Shown here: one piece after another, positions 1-5,403 of the stretch
How the letters are laid out: every line of letters starts with the position of its first letter
Position numbering within the stretch: position 1 is the first letter of the stretch
NCBI GenBank assembly: GCA_900557635.1
Contig: USTB01000071.1
Span: forward strand, 1-5,410
Reading direction: 5' to 3'
Origin: an uncultured Eubacteriales bacterium
GTDB lineage: Bacteria > Bacillota_A > Clostridia > Oscillospirales > CAG-272
Length of the DNA: 5,410 nucleotides
Position numbers and translations under genes: made by a program
The notes under the pieces: generated by a model
What the model saw: only the letters and a program-made list of their open reading frames with translations
What the model was told of the DNA's origin: nothing
Databases searched by the model: none

Positions 1-1
1 G

Positions 2-979
2 GCATCCGAGGCAAAGGCAGAAGATATGCCGAAGTCCGAGGGAAAAGCCGAGGCGTCCCCCGCCGTGACCCGTGCCGAGGGCGACATTCTCCGCATTTCT
101 CCCCGTGCGCGCAATCTTGCCGCACGCACCGGCGCCGATCTTTCCCGCGCCGAACCGACAGGTCCCATGGGCCGCATCATTGAGCGCGACGTGAACGCTC
201 TGCTCGACCGCGGATACCTTGTGGGCGCAGAGCAGACCGCCGAAGCCGCCTCCGAGAGCGCTTCCGCCGCCCCTGCCGCTCCTGCCGCAGAATATGAGGA
301 CGTGAAACTGCCCAACATCCGCCGCGTCATTGCAAAGTCCATGCACGCGTCCCTGTCGAATATGGCACAGCTCACCCTGAACGCATCCTTCGACGCAACC
401 GCTGTGATGGCATACCGCGCCGCACTGAAGGCAAAGTCCGAGGTAATGGGGCTGAACAACATCACCCTGAACGATATGGTGCTGTACGCCGTGGCGCGCA
501 CCCTGCCCGCACACCGCGATCTGAATGCGCACTATTTGGATGCAGAGGAGACCATGCGCTATTTCAGCCATGTCCATCTTGGCGTGGCAGTGGATACCGA
601 GCGCGGTCTGATGGTGCCCACCGTGAACAATGCGGACACCCTGTCCCTCAACGAGCTTTCCGCCGCCGCCAAGACCGTGATCCGCGAGGCGCAGAGCGGA
701 ACCATCAATCCCGATAAGCTCCGCGGCGCGTCCTTCACCGTGACCAACCTCGGTTCTCTGGGCGTGGAGAGCTTCACCCCCGTCATCAACCCGCCGCAGA
801 CCGGCATTCTGGGTGTGAACACCATTGTGAATCGGGTGCGCGAGGACGGCTCGGTGTACCCAGCCATGACCCTCTCTCTCACCTTCGATCACCGCGCACT
901 GGACGGCGCGCCCGCCGCACGCTTCCTGCGTGATCTGTGCCGGAATCTTGAGAGCTTCGACCTCCTGCTTGCCAAATGA
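2..979 (+). CDS. Dihydrolipoamide acyltransferase (E2) of a 2-oxoacid dehydrogenase complex, 5'-partial
   Basis: This is the core acyltransferase that moves an acyl group from its lipoyl arm to CoA. The reading frame is open to the left edge (about 325 residues visible), so the ATG at 26 is an internal Met in a linker and not a credible start; the N-terminal lipoyl domain should lie upstream. A Lys/Glu/Ala-rich linker opens the fragment. A peripheral-subunit-binding domain follows at about 89-205 (ISPRARNLAARTGADLS, then TGPMGRI and ERDV). Next come a flexible Ala/Pro/Ser linker (about 206-295) and the catalytic domain (about 296-979). That domain has the family blocks RGLMVPTV, SFTVTNLGSLGVESFTP and INPPQTGILGV, and the active-site motif DHRALDG with catalytic His at 890-892 and Asp at 902-904. 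The stop lies 29 bases before the E3 start, which indicates one operon. The acyl substrate cannot be told from the sequence: acetyl, branched-chain acyl or acetoin-derived acetyl are all possible. Confidence 0.95.
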   Translation, partial: ASEAKAEDMPKSEGKAEASPAVTRAEGDILRISPRARNLAARTGADLSRAEPTGPMGRIIERDVNALLDRGYLVGAEQTAEAASESASAAPAAPAAEYEDVKLPNIRRVIAKSMHASLSNMAQLTLNASFDATAVMAYRAALKAKSEVMGLNNITLNDMVLYAVARTLPAHRDLNAHYLDAEETMRYFSHVHLGVAVDTERGLMVPTVNNADTLSLNELSAAAKTVIREAQSGTINPDKLRGASFTVTNLGSLGVESFTPVINPPQTGILGVNTIVNRVREDGSVYPAMTLSLTFDHRALDGAPAARFLRDLCRNLESFDLLLAK

Positions 980-990
980 CGGCGGCATAC

Positions 991-998
991 GGAAAGGA
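991..998 (+). promoter_or_regulatory. Ribosome binding site deciding the E3 start
   Basis: AAAGGA at 993-998 (within GGAAAGGA) sits 10 bases before the ATG at 1009. The earlier in-frame ATG at 976 overlaps the E2 stop codon and has no purine-rich Shine-Dalgarno sequence in front of it. The residues it would add have no counterpart in the family, whose members start just before the first FAD-binding strand. Confidence 0.75.
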
Positions 999-1008
999 AA
1001 CCGATACT

Positions 1009-2373
1009 ATGACATATGATCTGATTATTTTGGGCGGCGGTCCTGCCGGATACAATGCGTCCGAGCGCGCCGCAGAAGCAGGCTTCCGTACCTTGGTGAT
1101 CGAGGGACGCGCACTGGGCGGCGTGTGCCTCAATGAGGGCTGTGTCCCCACCAAGACCCTGCTGTATTCCGCAAAGATATACGATTATGCCAAGCATGCC
1201 GCCGAATACGGCGTCACCTTCGGCAGTGCCTCCATCGACCATTCGTTCGTTCTGGAGCGCAAAAACAAGGTGGTCAGGATGCTGGTGGGCGGCATCGGCG
1301 CTACGCTGAAAAAGGCGGGCGTTGACGTGGTCTCGGCACAGGGAACCATCCTCGATCGGACTGCCGAGGGCTTCCGCGTCAAGGCGGGCGAGGAGATTTA
1401 CGTCGGACGCCGACTGTTGATCTGCACCGGCTCGACGGCGCTCGTTCCTCCCATTCCCGGACTGCGTGAGGCGGTCGCCTCGGGCTTCGCCATGACCAAC
1501 CGCGAGATTTTGGACTGCAAGAAAGTCCCCTCGGAGCTTGTGGTGATCGGCGGCGGTGTCATCGGTCTGGAGATGGCGTCCTATTTCAACAGCATCGGCT
1601 CTCATGTGACCGTGGTGGAAATGCTCGATCACATCGCAGGTCCCACCGACCGTGAGATCTCCCGTATCCTGCAAAAAAATTACATGAAGAAGGGCGTATC
1701 CTTCCTGCTCGGTGCCAAGGTCACCTCGGTGGGAAGCGACTGCGTGAACTATGAGGCGGACGGCAAGGCGTACTCCGTGAAGGCGGATGCCGTGCTGGTC
1801 TCCATCGGTCGCCGTGCACAGACTGCGGGCATCGGCTTGGAGAACATCGGCGTGCTCACCGAGCGCGGCGCGGTTGTGACAAACGAATGCTGTCAGACCA
1901 ACGTTGCGGGCGTTTGGGCGGCAGGCGACGTCAACGGACGCGTCATGCTGGCACACACCGCATACCGCGAAGGCGAGGCGGCGATCCGCTCCATGAAGGG
2001 CGAGCGCGACCGCGTGAACTACACCGCCATCCCGTCGGTCATTTACACCAATCCCGAGGTGGGCGCCGTGGGCGAGACCGAGGAAAGCTGTAAGGCAAAG
2101 GGCATCGATTATATCAGCCGCACCGTGACCCTCAAGATGAGCGGACGCTACATTGCCGAAAACGAGGGCGGCGACGGCGTGATCAAGGTGATCGTGGGCA
2201 AGGAGCACAAGGAGATTCTGGGTGTCCACATGATCGGCAACTATGCCTCCGAGATCATCTACGGCTGTGCCATGATGGTGGAAAAGAAAATGCGGGTCTC
2301 CGACCTGCAAAAGCAGGTGTTCCCGCATCCCACCGTGGGCGAGGTCCTGCGCGAAGCCATGTTCCAATTCTGA
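1009..2373 (+). CDS. lpdA: Dihydrolipoyl dehydrogenase (E3), FAD- and NAD-dependent
   Basis: E3 reoxidises the dihydrolipoyl arm of E2 through a disulfide and FAD, passing electrons to NAD+. From the ATG at 1009 the protein is 454 residues, close to the usual length of about 460. The N-terminal FAD Rossmann motif is GGGPAG (residues 9-14). The redox-active pair is GGVCLNEGCVPTK, with Cys40 and Cys45; many relatives have CIPSK at the end of this motif. The NAD-binding fold is VVIGGGVIGLEMAS (glycine motif at about 181-186), followed by the second FAD contact AAGDVNG (about 304-310). The C-terminal dimerisation domain ends in FPHPTVGE, giving the catalytic His440 and Glu445. No lipoyl domain is fused to its N-terminus. 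The gene lies between E2 and E1 on the same strand, so it is probably dedicated to this complex, although one E3 often serves several. An alternative start at 976 would overlap the E2 stop and add 11 residues. Confidence 0.95.
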   Translation: MTYDLIILGGGPAGYNASERAAEAGFRTLVIEGRALGGVCLNEGCVPTKTLLYSAKIYDYAKHAAEYGVTFGSASIDHSFVLERKNKVVRMLVGGIGATLKKAGVDVVSAQGTILDRTAEGFRVKAGEEIYVGRRLLICTGSTALVPPIPGLREAVASGFAMTNREILDCKKVPSELVVIGGGVIGLEMASYFNSIGSHVTVVEMLDHIAGPTDREISRILQKNYMKKGVSFLLGAKVTSVGSDCVNYEADGKAYSVKADAVLVSIGRRAQTAGIGLENIGVLTERGAVVTNECCQTNVAGVWAAGDVNGRVMLAHTAYREGEAAIRSMKGERDRVNYTAIPSVIYTNPEVGAVGETEESCKAKGIDYISRTVTLKMSGRYIAENEGGDGVIKVIVGKEHKEILGVHMIGNYASEIIYGCAMMVEKKMRVSDLQKQVFPHPTVGEVLREAMFQF

Positions 2374-2383
2374 CAGGAACCGT

Positions 2384-2411
2384 CCGGGCTTTCCGGAAAG
2401 CCGGATCGATC
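2384..2411. repeat. Perfect 16-bp palindrome between E3 and E1, next to GATCGATC
   Basis: GGCTTTCCGGAAAGCC at 2387-2402 equals its own reverse complement. Allowing one bulged G, the arms extend to 2384-2404. The palindrome GATCGATC (2404-2411) abuts it. As RNA it could form a hairpin with a CCGG loop, but no T-run follows within 10 bases, so it is not a standard intrinsic terminator. It could be an RNA processing or stability element that sets E1 levels relative to E2/E3, or a protein-binding site. No function is shown. Confidence 0.5.
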
Positions 2412-2437
2412 GGTAACACAACAATTTTGACGATTTT

Positions 2438-2453
2438 TACGCGAATACGCGAA
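2438..2453 (+). repeat. Tandem 8-bp direct repeat TACGCGAA x2
   Basis: TACGCGAA occurs twice without a gap (2438-2445 and 2446-2453), ending one base before the E1 ribosome binding site. It may be chance or a small leader element, and could fold weakly through its CGCG cores. No known operator is recognised. Confidence 0.4.
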
Positions 2454-2454
2454 C

Positions 2455-2461
2455 AAAGGAG
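2455..2461 (+). promoter_or_regulatory. Strong ribosome binding site of the E1 gene
   Basis: AAAGGAG, a near-perfect match to the anti-Shine-Dalgarno sequence, lies 9 bases before the ATG at 2471. It fixes the E1 start and supports translation independent of the upstream genes across the 97-base spacer. A TTGACG at 2427-2432 resembles a -35 box, but no acceptable -10 box follows at normal spacing, so no promoter is called here. Confidence 0.8.
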
Positions 2462-2470
2462 AATACTACT

Positions 2471-4957
2471 ATGCCGAAAAGTCAATACGTCAGCACGGAG
2501 AAAGCGTTTGAAAAAGGCTTTATCCATTTCGAGGACATTCCCGTTTGCCAATACAGCAAGACGCTGGCAGAGGAAAAGAAGCTCTACACCAAGGCGGATT
2601 TCATGCGCATCTATCACGACATGCGCACCATCCGTGAATTTGAGACCATGCTCAACGAGGTCAAGACCAAGAGTGAGTACAACGGCGTGAAATACAACAA
2701 CCCGGGTCCCGCGCACCTGTCCATCGGTCAGGAGGCGTCCGCCGTGGGCGAGGCGTACAGTCTTGACATCGATGACCTGACCTTCGGTTCGCACCGCAGT
2801 CACGGTGAGATTCTGGCAAAGGGTCTTTCCTCCATCGAAAAGCTCACCGAGACCGAATTGTACGATATCATGCGCGAATTCCTCGGCGGCTCGGTGCTTG
2901 CCGTGGTCGAAAAGCACATGAACACCAACGGCGATGTCAAGGCGCTGGCACGCAACTTCCTGCTCTACGGCGCACTGGCTGAAATTTTCGCACGAACCAC
3001 GGGCTTCAACCGCGGTCTGGGCGGCTCCATGCACGCCTTCTTCATCCCGTTTGGCATCATGCCCAACAACGCCATTGTGGGCGGCGGCGCACCCATCGCG
3101 CTCGGCGCGGCTCTGTATAAGAGAGCCAACCATAAGAAGGGCATCGTGGTCGCCAACTGCGGCGACGGCGCAACCGGACGCGGTCCCGTGCTTGAGTCCT
3201 TCAACTTCGCCTCCATGGATCAGATCACCAAACTGTGGGGCATGGACGGAAAATTCAGCGACGGCGGCATGCCCATCCTGTTCAACGTTTTCAACAACCA
3301 CTACGGCATGGGCGGTCAGACCCGCGGCGAGACCATGGGCTTTGACATGGCGGCACGTCTGGGCGCAGGCTTCAACCCCGAGCAGATGCATGCAGAGCGC
3401 GTCAACGGCTACGATCCGCTTGCCGTAATCGACGCTGTGACCCGCAAAAAGGAAATCCTGCTTGCAGGACACGGTCCCGCGCTGCTCGATGTGGTGACCT
3501 ACCGTGTGTCCGGTCACTCCCCGTCCGACTCTTCCACCTACCGCACGCAGGAGGAGATCGACGAGTGGAAGAACGCAGACCCCATTCTGGCTTATCGCCG
3601 TAAGATGGTCAAGGGCAAGATCGCGTCCGATGCGGAATTTGATCAGATCGACGCCGATATCGTTTCCCGCATGACCGAGATCATGAAGCTCGCCATCGAC
3701 GACGAGATCTCTCCTCGCATGGATCTGGCAAAGGATCCCGATGCCATCGCTTCCATTATGTTCTCCAACCAGAAGGTCAAGAGCATGGATCCCTCCCGTG
3801 AACCCGAGGTGCTCATGCCCAAGGAGGAAAATGCCCGCGTCAGGGAAATTGCAGGCAAGTCCCGGTTCTATCTCGATGCCAACGGCAAGACCGTGCCCAA
3901 GACAAAGGTCTACAACATCCGCGACGGTCTGTTCGAGGCGATCTTCGATAAGTATTACGAGGATCCCACCCTCATTGCATACGGCGAGGACAACCGCGAC
4001 TGGGGCGGTGCGTTCGGCGTCTACAAGAAGATGACCGAGGCGCTTCCGTACCATCGCTTCTTCAACGCACCCATTTCCGAGTCCGCCATCGTCGGCTCTG
4101 CCGTCGGTTACGCAATGTGCGGCGGACGTGCCATCGTCGAGCTGATGTACGCCGACTTTATCGGCTGTGCCGGCGACGAGATCTTTAACCAGATGGCAAA
4201 ATGGCAGTCCATGTCTGCCGGCATTCTCAAAATGCCCATCATCCTTCGGGTGTCCGTCGGCTCCAAGTACGGCGCACAGCACTCTCAGGACTGGACGGCG
4301 CTGACGGCGCACATCCCGGGTCTGAAGGTCGTGTTCCCGTCCACGCCGTACGACGCACGCGGTCTGATGAACGAGGCGCTCAACGGAACCGATCCGGTGG
4401 TGTTCTTCGAGTCCCAGCGTATTTACGATAAGGGCGAGGAATTCCATGAGGGCGGCGTCCCCACCGAGTATTACGAGGTGAAGATGGGCGATCCCGATAT
4501 CAAGCGCGTGGGCAAGGATATCACCATCCTGACCATCGGCGCCGTTCTTTACCGCGCACTGGAGGCGGCAAAGACGCTGGAGGAGAAGTACGGCATTTCC
4601 GCTGAGGTCATCGACTCCCGCTCCATCGTGCCCTTCGACTACTCCAAGGTCGTGGAATCCGTGAAAAAGACCGGCAAGATCATCATTGTGGGCGACGCCT
4701 GCGAGCGCGGCTCCATCATGAAGGATATGGCGGCGAATATCACCGAGTTTGCATTCGACTATCTCGATGCACCGCCTGTGGCTTACGGTTCCCGCAACTG
4801 GATCACGCCCGCTTTCGAGCTGGAGAAGTTCTTCTTCCCGCAACCCGACGGCATTATCGACTGCATCCATGAGAAGATCATGCCCATCCCGGGCTATGTC
4901 CCCACCGCAAACTTCAGCGATGTGGAGAAGATGGAGCGCAGCAAGAAGGGCTTATAA
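2471..4957 (+). CDS. Fused alpha-beta E1 component of a 2-oxoacid (or acetoin) dehydrogenase complex
   Basis: This thiamine-diphosphate enzyme decarboxylates a 2-oxoacid and reductively acylates the lipoyl arm of E2. Its 828 residues join what are usually two genes. The alpha part (about 41-430) has GPAHLSIGQEA, SHRSHGEILAKG (His108, His111), RGLGGSMH, the cofactor motif starting GDGAT (231-235) and ending NN (275-276), and the active-site loop SGHSPSDSSTYRT (His349). A linker of about 50 residues (430-478) leads to the beta part (about 479-828): GEDNRDWGG, PISESAIVG (Glu537, the expected contact to the cofactor pyrimidine), the expected catalytic His604 in AQHSQDW, and PGLKVVFPSTPYDARGL. The C-terminal domain has TIGAVLYRALEAA. 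Compared with ordinary E1 alpha there is an N-terminal extension of about 40 residues, about 44 extra residues between LAKG and RGLGG, and about 15 extra inside the GDG-to-NN motif. No stop or frame break occurs at the join, so the fusion looks genuine. Substrate is uncertain. E1 last after E2 and E3 is an unusual gene order. Confidence 0.93.
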   Translation: MPKSQYVSTEKAFEKGFIHFEDIPVCQYSKTLAEEKKLYTKADFMRIYHDMRTIREFETMLNEVKTKSEYNGVKYNNPGPAHLSIGQEASAVGEAYSLDIDDLTFGSHRSHGEILAKGLSSIEKLTETELYDIMREFLGGSVLAVVEKHMNTNGDVKALARNFLLYGALAEIFARTTGFNRGLGGSMHAFFIPFGIMPNNAIVGGGAPIALGAALYKRANHKKGIVVANCGDGATGRGPVLESFNFASMDQITKLWGMDGKFSDGGMPILFNVFNNHYGMGGQTRGETMGFDMAARLGAGFNPEQMHAERVNGYDPLAVIDAVTRKKEILLAGHGPALLDVVTYRVSGHSPSDSSTYRTQEEIDEWKNADPILAYRRKMVKGKIASDAEFDQIDADIVSRMTEIMKLAIDDEISPRMDLAKDPDAIASIMFSNQKVKSMDPSREPEVLMPKEENARVREIAGKSRFYLDANGKTVPKTKVYNIRDGLFEAIFDKYYEDPTLIAYGEDNRDWGGAFGVYKKMTEALPYHRFFNAPISESAIVGSAVGYAMCGGRAIVELMYADFIGCAGDEIFNQMAKWQSMSAGILKMPIILRVSVGSKYGAQHSQDWTALTAHIPGLKVVFPSTPYDARGLMNEALNGTDPVVFFESQRIYDKGEEFHEGGVPTEYYEVKMGDPDIKRVGKDITILTIGAVLYRALEAAKTLEEKYGISAEVIDSRSIVPFDYSKVVESVKKTGKIIIVGDACERGSIMKDMAANITEFAFDYLDAPPVAYGSRNWITPAFELEKFFFPQPDGIIDCIHEKIMPIPGYVPTANFSDVEKMERSKKGL

Positions 4958-4969
4958 GATAGGTCTTTC

Positions 4970-5005
4970 GGGGCTGTTAAATGATTTGATGCTTTTAACA
5001 GCCCC
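4970..5005 (+). terminator. 12-bp perfect hairpin just after the E1 stop, without a T-run
   Basis: GGGGCTGTTAAA (4970-4981) pairs perfectly with TTTAACAGCCCC (4994-5005) around a 12-base loop. It begins 12 bases past the E1 stop. The bases that follow (TCTCCGCTG) are not a T-run, so it is a poor intrinsic terminator alone. It may protect the mRNA 3' end or act with the terminator at 5163-5214. The reverse strand also lacks a T-run. Confidence 0.5.
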
Positions 5006-5021
5006 TCTCCGCTGTGCATGT

Positions 5022-5063
5022 GAAGCCAAGGTATCAAGGCTTCCTTTACACAGAGGAGGCCTT
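5022..5063 (+). repeat. Two overlapping, mutually exclusive hairpins
   Basis: GAAGCC (5022-5027) can pair with GGCTTC (5038-5043). The same GGCTTC is also part of AAGGCTTCCT (5036-5045), which pairs over 10 bp with AGGAGGCCTT (5054-5063), with one G-U pair (5041 with 5058) and an 8-base loop. Only one can form at a time, as in attenuators or riboswitch expression platforms. No ligand-binding family is recognised, and chance cannot be excluded for the 6-bp alternative. Confidence 0.4.
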
Positions 5064-5162
5064 CTCACGGTGACGTACACGGACAGGTCAATGATACTGC
5101 AAACCAGGTGTGTTTTTCGGCGGCACTGTACGAAATGTGAGGCAAAATAACACATATTAACA

Positions 5163-5214
5163 ACAAACGCCCGAGATGTCGAATGGCGGCATCTCGGGTG
5201 TTTGTCCGTTTTTT
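5163..5214 (+). terminator. Strong Rho-independent terminator
   Basis: ACAAACGCCCGAGATG (5163-5178) pairs with CATCTCGGGTGTTTGT (5190-5205): 16 bp with a single G-U pair (5169 with 5199). Three further pairs can close the top of the loop. A run of six T follows at 5209-5214, three bases after the stem. It is oriented for + strand transcripts and lies 205 bases after the E1 stop, so it either ends the operon mRNA or ends a separate short transcript from this region. Confidence 0.85.
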
Positions 5215-5218
5215 GGCG

Positions 5219-5230
5219 GTCTGTACAGAC
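5219..5230. repeat. Perfect 12-bp palindrome GTCTGTACAGAC
   Basis: The 12 bases are identical to their reverse complement and lie just past the terminator T-run. Such symmetry would suit a dimeric regulator, but no clear promoter or downstream gene is visible. CAGACG (5307-5312) and CGTCTG (5331-5336) further on repeat its half-sites. Confidence 0.45.
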
Positions 5231-5233
5231 TTT

Positions 5234-5266
5234 GCGCCCCGCGTCGGGGCGCGCGGCTTGCCGCGC
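5234..5266. repeat. Two adjoining GC-rich hairpins
   Basis: GCGCCCCG (5234-5241) pairs with CGGGGCGC (5245-5252) around a 3-base loop. GCGCGGC (5251-5257) pairs with GCCGCGC (5260-5266) around TT. The stems share two bases, so in RNA one would be shortened or they would compete. There is no T-run, so these are not terminators. Confidence 0.5.
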
Positions 5267-5272
5267 ACGTGA

Positions 5273-5331
5273 GGGCATCGGCGGCAGTGATACAAAACCG
5301 ATCGTGCAGACGAAATTCGCCGCCGATGCCC
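5273..5331. repeat. 13-bp perfect inverted repeat with a 33-base loop
   Basis: GGGCATCGGCGGC (5273-5285) is the exact reverse complement of GCCGCCGATGCCC (5319-5331). The A-rich loop between them contains CAGACG (5307-5312), which matches CGTCTG just past the right arm (5331-5336), so an alternative fold is possible. A perfect 13-bp match around a less structured loop suggests a folded RNA, but no known family is recognised. Confidence 0.55.
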
Positions 5332-5337
5332 GTCTGA

Positions 5338-5352
5338 GCCGCCGGGGGCGGC
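5338..5352. repeat. Short GC hairpin GCCGCC-GGG-GGCGGC
   Basis: GCCGCC (5338-5343) pairs with GGCGGC (5347-5352) around GGG. The arms also resemble those of the preceding 13-bp repeat (GGCGGC/GCCGCC), so they could pair across with it as alternatives. Confidence 0.4.
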
Positions 5353-5368
5353 GGCGCAGCCTGTCAAA

Positions 5369-5403
5369 GAACCCCTGTTTTCGTTAGGAAAAAACAGAGG
5401 TTC
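5369..5403. repeat. 12-bp hairpin with one mismatch at the right edge
   Basis: GAACC (5369-5373) and CTGTTTT (5375-5381) pair with AAAACAG (5391-5397) and GGTTC (5399-5403), with one C-A mismatch and a 9-base loop. The A/T-rich upper stem resembles a terminator core, but neither strand shows a good T-run directly after the stem; the minus strand has only TTT. It could be a terminator for a gene beyond the right edge. Confidence 0.4.

Noticed and set aside
26..28. ATG at 26 as the E2 start
   Set aside because: The frame is open upstream to the window edge, and this Met lies in an Ala/Glu/Lys linker before the subunit-binding domain. The lipoyl domain is expected upstream.
976..1008. Upstream E3 start whose ATG overlaps the E2 stop (ATGA)
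   Set aside because: An ATGA overlap suggests translational coupling, but there is no Shine-Dalgarno sequence before it, the extra 11 residues fit nothing in the family, and the ATG at 1009 has a good one.
889..2424. Antisense open frame of 511 codons opposite E3
   Set aside because: Same codon-bias shadow: the sense strand encodes a complete E3 with all catalytic residues, and no ribosome binding site or domain supports the antisense frame.
2427..2455. Promoter for E1 starting with TTGACG at 2427
   Set aside because: No acceptable -10 hexamer lies 16-18 bases downstream. The only AT-containing candidate, GAATAC, is about 10 bases away.
2255..4870. Very long antisense open frame of 871 codons opposite E1 and the end of E3
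   Set aside because: It lies opposite genes with clear, intact conserved motifs. GC-rich codon bias with few TTA, CTA or TCA codons in the sense frame leaves the antisense frame open. The product is His/Val/Asp/Gly-rich with no recognisable domain.
4975..5000. TGTTAA...TTAACA as a Rex redox-regulator site
   Set aside because: The half-sites look right, but the known Rex operator has them about 4 bases apart. Here 14 bases separate them, they form the stem of a hairpin, and the site lies after the operon.
5078..5111. Resemblance of CACGGACAGGTCAA...GCAAACCAGG to a cyclic-di-GMP (GEMM) riboswitch
   Set aside because: Only isolated words match; the conserved core order and the paired stems of that aptamer are absent.
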